Positions 1 through 5,805 of a stretch of DNA of 10,569 bases are shown here, piece by piece. The stretch is from Aureococcus anophagefferens (taxonomy: Eukaryota > Sar > Pelagophyceae > Pelagomonadales > Pelagomonadaceae). The translations under genes were made by a program, and so were the position numbers. How positions within the stretch are numbered: the first letter of the stretch is position 1; every line of letters begins with the position of its first letter. Location of the stretch: assembly GCF_000186865.1 (NCBI RefSeq), contig NW_008705562.1, positions 2,176,415 to 2,186,983 of the forward strand, read 5' to 3'. Below the pieces are notes generated by a model. The model made no database searches, was not told the DNA's origin, and worked only from the letters and a program-made list of their open reading frames with translations.

Positions 1-2
1 CC

Positions 3-2051
3 GCCGGCGCCGTTTTCCACAAGGCCGCCGTCTGGGACGACGAGTGGCGCTCGCCGAGCGCGCAGCGGACCAAGGTCCGGCCGCTCTGGTGCCGCTGGGA
101 CCCGGACGTCGTGCTCGACGACGACGACGACGACGGCGACGGCGACGGCGAGCCCGGCGCGTGGCGGGTGAGCTGGGCCGACCGCACGGACACCTACGTC
201 GGCAGGGACGAGGTGCGCGACTGCCGGGAGACCATGGCGGCCCTCGCGGCCGCCGCCGTCGACGCCGCGCGGCGGGCCGCGGCCGCCGCGAAGTCGCCGC
301 CGAAGCCCGCCGCGGCCGCCACCCCGCGCGCGAAGACCAAGGCGGGGCCGAAGGCGGAGCGCGCGCCGAAGCGGACGAAGGTGGCCGCCGCCGCGAAGCG
401 GACGGACGCCGCGGCGGCGGACTCGTCGCTCGCTCCGCTCGTGCGCTACCTCGACCGGCTCGAGGGCTGCGACGACGGCGCGGCCGCCGCGACGGGCTGG
501 CGCATCGAAACGACGACGCGACGCGAGGGAGCTACGACCGGCCGGGAGGATTTCTACTACTTCAGCCCCGACGGCCACCGATTCCGGTCCCTCGCCGACG
601 TCGCGCGGCACCTCGACCTGATCCCGCTGTGGCAGCGCACGCGCAGCAGCACGCCCGGCGGCTCCACGCCGCGAGCACCGCAAGCCTTGCGCGAGGTCAT
701 CGCGGAGGGCGTCGTGACGCGCGCGACCCGAGGAAGCGGCAAAAAACGAGTGCGCCTCGCGATCGGTGGAATCTTGCTGCCGACGGCGTTTGACGGTCGT
801 ACGCAAGCCGTGGCCGCGCTGGAAGGGAGTTCTGCGGTGCAGCGCTGCGTCTGCGGCCGCGCGCACCACGGCGACTACGTCGCCTGCGCGGGCGGCCCCG
901 GCGGCCGCTGCGGCGGCTTCGTCCACGCGCGGTGCGTCGGCCTCGTCGGCGACGCGCCCGAGGGCTATTTGTGTCCCCTGTGCGCGCCGGGTCCCGCGGC
1001 GTCGCTCTGCGTGCGCGAGAACGAGGCGTGCCCGCTCGTCGGCCGCGTCCTGCTCCGCGCGCCCGGCGACGACGACGACGACGACGACGCGCCGCTCCTG
1101 CTTCGCGCCGTGGGCGCGTCGATGCGCGACGGCGACGTCGTCGTCCGCTGCGCGTCCCTGGTCTTGGAAGACACCGCGCTCTACGACATCTCCGTCGACG
1201 ACGCGCGCACCTCGGCGCTCCGGCGCGAGGCCGCGGAGGAGGCCGCCCTGGACGCGTCGTTCGAGCGCGGCGGCAAGTACGCCTTCCACTCCACGCTGGC
1301 CAACTGCGGGACGTGCAAGAATTGCAAGGACAAGCCCGAGTTCGGCGGCCCGAACACGTCGCGCCGCGCCTGCGAAAAGATCCTCGCGCAAAGAAACCCC
1401 GCGCTCCTCGCGCTCGCCTCGGGGACGCCGCCCGCCGACGGGTGCTCGTGGAAGGCTATCGGCGGCATCGACGGGAGCCAGCCTCGCAAGAAGCGGTCCG
1501 GCAGCCGTCGGGCCTGCGCCCCCGCCTTCGACTCGGACTCTTCGGGGTCCGACGAGGAGTGCCGCAGCTTCGCCGTGGGCGACGCCGTCGTCGCGCCCTA
1601 CGAAGGCGTTTACTACCGCGCGACGATCACGCGCGTGCGCAAGCGCCCGAAGCGGACCGTCGACGTCGTCTTCTCCGACGGCGGCACGCGGACGGCGGTC
1701 CCCGTCGCCCGAATCCGGGAGACGGACTCCTCCGACGAGTCCTCCTCCGACGAGTCCTCCTCCGACGAGTCGTCCGACGACGCGCCGCCGCCGCCGGCCG
1801 CCAAGGCCGCGCCGCCGCCGGCCGCCAAGGCCGCGCCGCCGCCGCCGGCGAACCACGGGCAGTGCATGATCTGCCTGTCGCAGATCGGCGGCGGCGAGGC
1901 GCACGCGCTCGACTGCGACCACGTCTTCCACGCGGACTGCCTCAAGAGCCTGGCGAACTGCGTCCGCCTCGCGACGGCGACGCGCCGGAGCGCCGTCGTG
2001 GCCTGCCCGCTCTGCCGGCGCGTGAAGCGCACGGAGATGGACATGACCTAG
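3..2051 (+). CDS. MBD-PHD-CXXC-Tudor-RING chromatin protein, 5' end missing
   Basis: The frame is open from the window edge to TAG at 2049-2051, so the true start lies outside; the GTG at 111 is only an internal codon. Counting residues from 111, domains in order are: a Lys/Ala/Pro-rich histone-H1-like tail (about 50-105); an MBD (129-170) that aligns without gaps to MBD2-type domains from memory, keeping Arg137, Asp147, Tyr149 and the FRS Arg159-Ser160; a complete C4HC3 PHD finger (Cys246, 248, 259, 267, His272, Cys275, 288, 291); a half CXXC zinc finger (Cys399, 402, 405, 421 with FGG at 411-413); a Tudor-like stretch (487-536); a Ser/Asp/Glu and Pro/Ala/Lys repeat linker; and a C3H2C3 RING-H2 (Cys585 to Cys635). 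By family knowledge these parts read methylated CpG and histone tails and recruit E2 enzymes, so a nuclear chromatin-bound E3 ligase is inferred. The domains are clear; the overall function is not proven. Confidence 0.9.
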   Translation, partial: AGAVFHKAAVWDDEWRSPSAQRTKVRPLWCRWDPDVVLDDDDDDGDGDGEPGAWRVSWADRTDTYVGRDEVRDCRETMAALAAAAVDAARRAAAAAKSPPKPAAAATPRAKTKAGPKAERAPKRTKVAAAAKRTDAAAADSSLAPLVRYLDRLEGCDDGAAAATGWRIETTTRREGATTGREDFYYFSPDGHRFRSLADVARHLDLIPLWQRTRSSTPGGSTPRAPQALREVIAEGVVTRATRGSGKKRVRLAIGGILLPTAFDGRTQAVAALEGSSAVQRCVCGRAHHGDYVACAGGPGGRCGGFVHARCVGLVGDAPEGYLCPLCAPGPAASLCVRENEACPLVGRVLLRAPGDDDDDDDAPLLLRAVGASMRDGDVVVRCASLVLEDTALYDISVDDARTSALRREAAEEAALDASFERGGKYAFHSTLANCGTCKNCKDKPEFGGPNTSRRACEKILAQRNPALLALASGTPPADGCSWKAIGGIDGSQPRKKRSGSRRACAPAFDSDSSGSDEECRSFAVGDAVVAPYEGVYYRATITRVRKRPKRTVDVVFSDGGTRTAVPVARIRETDSSDESSSDESSSDESSDDAPPPPAAKAAPPPAAKAAPPPPANHGQCMICLSQIGGGEAHALDCDHVFHADCLKSLANCVRLATATRRSAVVACPLCRRVKRTEMDMT
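1728..1850 (+). repeat. In-frame tandem repeats in the linker before the RING
   Basis: Two short tandem arrays sit side by side in the chromatin gene. At 1728-1781 a 15-bp unit coding SSDES is repeated three times and ends in Ser/Asp. At 1782-1850 a 24-bp unit coding APPPAAKA occurs twice, followed by a partial copy. The first part is acidic and resembles casein kinase 2 target sequence; the second is a flexible Pro/Ala/Lys spacer. Both look like unstructured linker separating the Tudor-like domain from the RING. Confidence 0.9.
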
Positions 2052-2122
2052 CGCGGTCCGGCGCTTCTTGTAATGTGTCGAAAAAGAAGAGGCGAGAGGG
2101 GGGTTACTTTCGGGCGGCGCGC
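2052..2122. other. 71-bp convergent intergenic region with shared 3' ends
   Basis: This gap separates the stops of the chromatin gene (+) and eIF6 (-). It holds CTTGTAATGTG at 2067-2077, including TGTAA, which is the polyadenylation signal of green algae and may or may not serve here. A purine run starting CGAAAAAGAAG follows at 2079. A similar CTTGTA plus CGAAAAA arrangement is found in the convergent gap at 4066-4155. The 3' untranslated regions of the two transcripts probably overlap. Confidence 0.5.
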
Positions 2123-2147
2123 TCAGCAGATCGTGTCGATGAGCGCG
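2118..2147. repeat. Inverted repeat over the eIF6 stop codon
   Basis: CGCGCTCA at 2118-2125 is the exact reverse complement of TGAGCGCG at 2140-2147, with a 14-base loop. The left arm contains the eIF6 stop codon (TGA read on the minus strand at 2125-2123), so the potential hairpin covers the last codons and the stop. Chance occurrence is possible in such GC-rich sequence. Confidence 0.5.
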
Positions 2148-2875
2148 TCGCGGAAGCGCTCGGGCTTCTGCGGCCCGTCGTCGTCGGAGTCGTCGTCGTC
2201 GTGGAGCTTGAGCACGTTCTCGATGACGTTGATCTCCGTGGACGTCGTGTCGTAGCCGCAGAAGGCGGCCCAGTCGTTGGCGATGAGGCCCGCGCCGAGG
2301 ACGTCGGAGCCCCGGTTCACGGTGCCCGCGATCAGGGGCACCTGGAGGAGCGACGCGAGCTCCTCGAGGTCGTCGACGGACGTCCGCGGGTGGACGATGC
2401 CGCCCTGGTTCGTGAAGCGCGCGTAGGAGCCGACGAGCGCGTTGCCGCAGATGGTCTGGCGGAAGACCTCGACGCCGAGCACGTCGGCGACGATCTCCTC
2501 CGTCTCGCGGTCGAGGTCGGTGTGGCAGAGCGCGACGTGGTCGTTGCACGCGATGCAGTTGCCCAAAGCGCTCAGGCGCTCGTCGACGCGCTGGACGACG
2601 ACGGCGTCGGGCAGGGCGTTGCGCAGGTGCTGGAGCTCCTGGTCGCCCGTCGTGTTCGGCACGAGCAGGCCCCGCTTGTTGCCGACGCAGACGCGGCCGA
2701 CGAAGCGGCAGCCCGCGATGGACGTGTGGACGACGGGGATGTGGTCGCCGAGCTCCGCCTCGAGCACGCTGAAGAAGTTCTCGCTGTTGCCCACGCAGGT
2801 CAGGGCGTAGGCGTTGGTCAGCATGGACACGACGCCGATCTCGTTCGTGCCCTCGAACTGGAGGCGCGTGCACAT
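2123..2875 (-). CDS. EIF6: Eukaryotic translation initiation factor 6 (eIF6)
   Basis: This 250-residue protein matches eIF6 (usual length about 245) from end to end. Recognisable family segments include [96 protein letters not shown] and the closing FRDALID. eIF6 binds the 60S ribosomal subunit, is needed for its assembly in the nucleolus, and keeps it from joining 40S until it is released by the SBDS/EFL1 system. The start is the ATG at 2875 ([14 protein letters not shown]), which matches the family N-terminus. The frame stays open upstream for 59 codons but contains only a GTG there and is Arg-rich, so it is leader rather than protein. An acidic insert (DDDDSDDD) sits just before the C-terminal RDALID. 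There is no sign of introns. Confidence 0.97.
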   Translation of the reverse strand: MCTRLQFEGTNEIGVVSMLTNAYALTCVGNSENFFSVLEAELGDHIPVVHTSIAGCRFVGRVCVGNKRGLLVPNTTGDQELQHLRNALPDAVVVQRVDERLSALGNCIACNDHVALCHTDLDRETEEIVADVLGVEVFRQTICGNALVGSYARFTNQGGIVHPRTSVDDLEELASLLQVPLIAGTVNRGSDVLGAGLIANDWAAFCGYDTTSTEINVIENVLKLHDDDDSDDDGPQKPERFRDALIDTIC

Positions 2876-3300
2876 GGTCGGCGGCGGCGCGGGAGCGTTG
2901 GCGCGCGGAGAATGGAGCCGAGCTGGCGGCGCGCGCGTGCGGCGACGACGGCGATTTCGCTGCGGCTGTCGCGCGCGAGCGCAGGTGCGACGACGACGAC
3001 GACGAGGCAGGCTTCGGGAGCCTGCTTTGATCGCTCGATTGCGCCGCTTCACTCGTGCTTCACATCACTCGCGATGATGCTTCGAGGAGTTGATGCTGCT
3101 GGCACCGCCCTGCCCCTGAAACGAAAAACCTGGAACCGCCCAGCCGCATGGGCGCCCAACAATCGCGGCCGTGATGGCGCGCCTCTCCGCGGCGACGGGC
3201 CGCCCGCTCCGCCACCCGCGGCGCCTCGGGTGCCCCTGAACGCTCGCGCGCCTCGAGCGCCCGTCCGGCGCGCCCGCCGCGCGCGCCTCGCCGCCGAAGG
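2876..3300. promoter_or_regulatory. Divergent promoter region between eIF6 and the EF-hand gene
   Basis: These 425 bp separate two outward-facing genes and must hold both promoters and leaders. No TATA box was found. The middle part (about 3025-3150) is poorer in GC than its flanks and is a likely place for the two start sites. Contents include (GAC)5 at 2989-3003, a hairpin at 3007-3025, and a 10-base direct repeat TGCCCCTGAA at 3111-3120 and 3231-3240. No convincing protein-coding frame was seen; an in-frame TGA at 3172-3174 bounds the EF-hand gene upstream. Confidence 0.6.
3007..3025. repeat. Perfect 7-bp-stem hairpin in the eIF6 upstream region
   Basis: GCAGGCT (3007-3013) and AGCCTGC (3019-3025) are exact reverse complements separated by the 5-base loop TCGGG. 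The hairpin lies about 130-150 bp upstream of the eIF6 ATG, directly next to a (GTC)5 run on the eIF6 strand. If transcription starts above it, it would be a compact GC-rich stem in the leader. It is also followed by CTTTGA on the plus strand, but nothing supports a bacterial terminator in this context. Confidence 0.6.
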
Positions 3301-4065
3301 ATGACGCTCTGGTCGTCCGTGGCCGACTGCTGGAAGGACGGCGACAAGATGCAGTTCGACGCCGGCGTCCTCGAGTCCGTCTTCCCGGCGGACCACGACC
3401 AGAAACAGAAGCGCGGCGACATCTTCAAGGCCATGGACGGCAACGGCAACGGCTACGTGTCGCTCGCGGAGTTCGACGACTGGTTCAACCGCGCGACCTG
3501 CGCGCGGGAGCGGCTCCACGGCCTCAAGCCCGTCGAGGGCAAGTCGACCCTGTTCCCCTACGCGCGGCCGAGCCTCATCCGCGCGTTCTCGCTCGCGAAG
3601 GGCGCCGCGCCGCCGATCGCGTCCGAGCAGCGGCAGAGCGACTTCAACGAGGACGACTACGTGACGAACACGGAGGTGGCGCTCCTCATGATGGGCCTCC
3701 AGTACTGCCTCAAGATCTTCCGGGTCTTCGACGCCGTGGACCGGAGCCACGACCGGCGCCTCGACCGGCGCGAGTGGGACCTGAAACTGGGCCACATCAA
3801 CCACCAGCTCTCGCTGCTGGGCTACAAGGGGCACGTGATCTCCTCGACGGACTTCAACAAGGTCGACAAGGACGAGGGCGGCATGATCCTCCTGAGCGAG
3901 GCCGTCTACTACTTCCTCAAGCTCCTCTGCCCCAACGAGACGCTCCTCAAGCGCAACGAGGTCCTCGGCGCGAACCCGACGATGATCGACGTCGGCAAGT
4001 CCGACGCCCTCATACCCGCGGCGGCGAAGAAGAACCCGAGCTCCAAGTCCTGCACGATCCTGTAA
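3301..4065 (+). CDS. Calflagin-like EF-hand protein with C-terminal CaaX box
   Basis: This 254-residue protein has four EF-hand loops: 46-57 (canonical, DGNGNGYVSLAE), 114-125 (Asp at position 6 in place of Gly), 147-158 (Arg at position 6) and 189-200 (DKDEGGMILLSE). The order and the linker motifs (YVTNTE, FDAVDRSHDRRLD, FNKVDKDEGG) recall the flagellar calcium-binding (calflagin) family of protists. Those proteins are usually N-terminally acylated. This one has no Gly at position 2 and instead ends in Cys-Thr-Ile-Leu, a CaaX box whose Leu favours geranylgeranyl transferase I. It is therefore probably a membrane-tethered Ca2+ sensor, in the flagellum or another membrane. The start is the only ATG after an in-frame TGA at 3172-3174. 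A sensor role is inferred; no enzyme domain is present. Confidence 0.9.
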   Translation: MTLWSSVADCWKDGDKMQFDAGVLESVFPADHDQKQKRGDIFKAMDGNGNGYVSLAEFDDWFNRATCARERLHGLKPVEGKSTLFPYARPSLIRAFSLAKGAAPPIASEQRQSDFNEDDYVTNTEVALLMMGLQYCLKIFRVFDAVDRSHDRRLDRREWDLKLGHINHQLSLLGYKGHVISSTDFNKVDKDEGGMILLSEAVYYFLKLLCPNETLLKRNEVLGANPTMIDVGKSDALIPAAAKKNPSSKSCTIL

Positions 4066-4155
4066 GGCGCGGACTTGTATCGGAGGCGTCGCGGCGCGCC
4101 GAAAAAAAGAGAAAGAGCCGACGGCTTTTACCCACGCGCGGCGCCCTCCCCCTCC
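4066..4155. other. 90-bp convergent intergenic region
   Basis: This gap lies between the stops of the EF-hand gene (+) and the FKBP gene (-). CTTGTAT occurs at 4074-4080, only 8 bases after the EF-hand stop, and a purine-rich run starting CGAAAAAAAGAG begins at 4100. The same pair of elements is present in the 2052-2122 gap. On the minus strand the region supplies the FKBP 3' untranslated region and has a pyrimidine tract. Confidence 0.5.
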
Positions 4156-4707
4156 TCACTGGTTGAGCTGGAGGAAGAGGTCGCCCTCGAAGCCCGGGAA
4201 GCCGACGAACTGGACCTCGTAGTAGAGCTCCGCGTTCGGCGGGATCCGCGGCTTGCCCGCGGACGCGGAGCGGCCCTTGGGCCCGAAGCCGAGGTCGCCG
4301 GGGATGGTGAGCCCCCAGGTCTCGCCGTAGTGCATGAGCGTCACGGCCTCGTCGATGCCCTTGATGAGCGACCCGCCGCCGACGCGGTAGTAGAGCGGCT
4401 CGTCGGTCTTCGTGATGTCGTCGAAGACGCGGCCCTCCGTCGAGCCCTTGAAGCGGATGGCGATGAGGTCGCCGATCTTCGGGATCGCGCCGTTCGGGTT
4501 CGACTTGATCACCTCGTACTTGAGCCCGGACGGCAGCGTCGTCGCCGCCGACGCCGGCGCCGCCGCGCCGACGGCCGCGGCCGCGGAGAACGCCGCCGCG
4601 CCCTTGAAGAACTCGCTCCGCGTCGGCGCGCGCGCCTTCGGCGACAGGGACAGCGCCGTGGCGGTCGCTAGGAGCGCCATGTTGATGAAGAGGTTGCGCA
4701 TGGCCAT
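4156..4707 (-). CDS. FKBP-type peptidyl-prolyl isomerase, thylakoid lumen
   Basis: The protein has 183 residues from the ATG at 4707; a second ATG at 4701 is equally possible, and the frame upstream offers only TTG. Residues 1-20 form a hydrophobic signal peptide; about 21-35 are a Lys/Arg/Pro transit-like stretch; 36-55 are a second Ala-rich hydrophobic segment ending PASA/AT. This three-part presequence fits a lumenal protein of a secondary plastid. Residues about 56-170 are an FKBP domain: YEVI, GDLIAIRFKG, GRVFDD (with the Phe-Asp pair of the active site), RVGGGSLIKGIDEAV, WGLTIPGDLGFGPKG and LYYEVQFVG. Such enzymes catalyse prolyl cis-trans isomerisation and assist assembly of photosystem proteins. 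The Tat-like RSEFFKG lacks the second Arg, so Sec or a variant Tat route remains open. It diverges from the fibrillin gene across only 80 bp. Confidence 0.93.
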   Translation of the reverse strand: MAMRNLFINMALLATATALSLSPKARAPTRSEFFKGAAAFSAAAAVGAAAPASAATTLPSGLKYEVIKSNPNGAIPKIGDLIAIRFKGSTEGRVFDDITKTDEPLYYRVGGGSLIKGIDEAVTLMHYGETWGLTIPGDLGFGPKGRSASAGKPRIPPNAELYYEVQFVGFPGFEGDLFLQLNQ

Positions 4708-4787
4708 CACTGTCCCACAGTCAGCACCGATCTGAGCCAGTGTTGAGCTCAAAGGCTCACGACAAATTAGCAGCTCGTGCGACGAAG
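4708..4787. promoter_or_regulatory. 80-bp bidirectional promoter with central palindrome
   Basis: Only 80 bp lie between the ATG of the FKBP gene (4707, minus) and that of the fibrillin gene (4788, plus), so the two must share promoter DNA. A perfect 10-bp palindrome, TTGAGCTCAA at 4743-4752, is centred at 4747.5, the exact midpoint of the gap. The region is less GC-rich than the flanking genes. No TATA box is evident. Confidence 0.7.
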
Positions 4788-5687
4788 ATGGCTCGTCTCC
4801 TGCTCGCGTTAACGCTGCCGCTCGTCGGCGGATTCAGGCCATGCTCGCGCCGCGCTTTATTTGGAGCTCCCGCGGTGCTCTGCCTGCCGCAACCCAGCAG
4901 CGCTGCCTCGCCAAAGCCCGGCGTCGCCGAGCTCAAGGCCGCGCTCCTCGCGGCGATCCCCGCGACCGCCACGGGCCGGCCGGCGACGAACGTCACGGAG
5001 CCGCGGTGCGCCGCGGCCGTCGAGCGCGCGGCCGCCGCGCTCGAGGCGTCGTACGGCGCCAGAGGCGCGACGCGGGACCCGCGCCTCGGCGGCGGCTGGC
5101 GCCTGCTCTACAGCGACGCGCCGGAGATCACGAACCTCGCGGCGCTGCCGCTCGGCTTCCGCCTCGGCGCCGTCTCGCAGCCCTTCGACGTCGCCTCCGG
5201 CACCTTCGAGAACCAGGGCCGGATCCTCCACGCGACGGGCCTCGCCGAGGCGTCGACGCGCGTCGTCGGCGAGTTCGCGATAGCGCCGCGGGGGTCGCGC
5301 AACGCCGCGGGCGTCGCGAACGACCGCGACGACCGCGTCGACGTCGACTTCCGCCGCGTCGTCTTCCAGCTCGACGCCGTCGCGGGGCGGCCCGTGGCCG
5401 ACGTCCGCAAGGTCGTGCGGCCGCGGCCGGACCCGGCGCTCGCGCGGCCCGCCGTCGACGTCACGTACCTCGACGACGACCTCCGCGTGACGCGCGGCGG
5501 CGACGGCGCGCTCTTCGTGCTCGCGCGCGACGCCGCGCCGCCGCCCATGCTCGGCGCCGCCGAGCGCGAGAAGATCTACGCGCTCGACGCGAGCGCCGTC
5601 ACGTCCGGCGCGGGCCTGACGAACTGGTCGAAGACGACGTCCGGCGTCATCGCCGGCCGGGACGACGCGGCGTCGCGGCTCCGCTAG
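4788..5687 (+). CDS. PAP/fibrillin family plastid lipid-associated protein
   Basis: The 299-residue protein starts at the first ATG (4788); the upstream GTG at 4740 lies in the promoter. Residues 1-15 are a signal peptide ending VGG before Phe16-Arg-Pro, the Phe-at-cleavage signature of stramenopile plastid targeting. Next comes SRRALFG (20-26) with a hydrophobic stretch ending SSAA (about 37-40), which resembles a twin-arginine thylakoid signal. The PAP/fibrillin domain fills about 45-250, with GGWRLLYSDAP at 101-111 and TYLDDDLRVTRGGDGALFVL at 226-245, the typical closing strand motif. Fibrillins are lipocalin-like proteins that bind lipids or prenylquinones in plastoglobules and thylakoids. 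An acidic, unassigned tail follows from about 255. The stop codon lies inside a 22-bp sequence duplicated 29 bp downstream. Lumenal location is inferred from the RR motif alone. Confidence 0.9.
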   Translation: MARLLLALTLPLVGGFRPCSRRALFGAPAVLCLPQPSSAASPKPGVAELKAALLAAIPATATGRPATNVTEPRCAAAVERAAAALEASYGARGATRDPRLGGGWRLLYSDAPEITNLAALPLGFRLGAVSQPFDVASGTFENQGRILHATGLAEASTRVVGEFAIAPRGSRNAAGVANDRDDRVDVDFRRVVFQLDAVAGRPVADVRKVVRPRPDPALARPAVDVTYLDDDLRVTRGGDGALFVLARDAAPPPMLGAAEREKIYALDASAVTSGAGLTNWSKTTSGVIAGRDDAASRLR

Positions 5688-5724
5688 GTCGGCACGGCGC
5701 GGCGCGGCTCCGCTAGGTCGGCAC
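5674..5724 (+). repeat. 29-bp-period tandem duplication across the fibrillin stop
   Basis: The 22 bases at 5674-5695 recur exactly at 5703-5724, a period of 29 bp. The first copy contains the last three fibrillin codons (Arg-Leu-Arg) and the TAG; the second copy lies wholly in the 3' untranslated region, so it carries a second CTC-CGC-TAG. The flanks match less well (single mismatches around 5696/5725 and 5702/5731), which suggests a small, fairly recent tandem duplication. Confidence 0.9.
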
Positions 5725-5805
5725 AGCGCGACGCTCCCCACGTGCGGTACGGCTTCGTTAAGCCTCCGCTAGTTAGCCGTCCCCACGTAGAGCGCGACGC
5801 TCCCC
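5725..5805. repeat. 15-bp direct repeat at the tail of the quinone methyltransferase gene
   Basis: AGCGCGACGCTCCCC occurs at 5725-5739 and at 5791-5805, 66 bp apart. The second copy lies inside the methyltransferase coding region (codons for the Gly-Ser-Val-Ala-Leu tail); the first lies beyond its stop in the convergent gap. CCCCACGT also occurs twice, at 5736-5743 and 5781-5788. With the duplication at 5674-5724, both converging gene ends appear partly copied into the 81-bp gap. Confidence 0.75.

Noticed and set aside
3007..3032. Hairpin plus T-containing tail as a bacterial-type terminator
   Set aside because: All genes are eukaryotic in type and no long T run follows; no bacterial operon context exists.
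2876..3052. N-terminal extension of eIF6 by 59 residues
   Set aside because: It has no ATG (only GTG at 3052), is Arg-rich, and the conserved family N-terminus starts exactly at the ATG at 2875.
932..3304. A 790-codon plus-strand open frame spanning three loci
   Set aside because: It runs out of frame through the chromatin gene, across its stop, antisense to all of eIF6 and into the promoter. Composition is Arg/Val/Glu-rich without domains; the GC bias removes stops.
3049..3834. Minus-strand 261-codon frame opposite the EF-hand gene
   Set aside because: Val/Leu/Glu/Asp-rich composition is what antisense of GAC/CTC-biased codons gives; the plus strand encodes clear EF-hands.
4857..5741. Minus-strand 294-codon frame opposite the fibrillin gene
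   Set aside because: No domain seen; the plus-strand frame carries a presequence and the PAP/fibrillin motifs.
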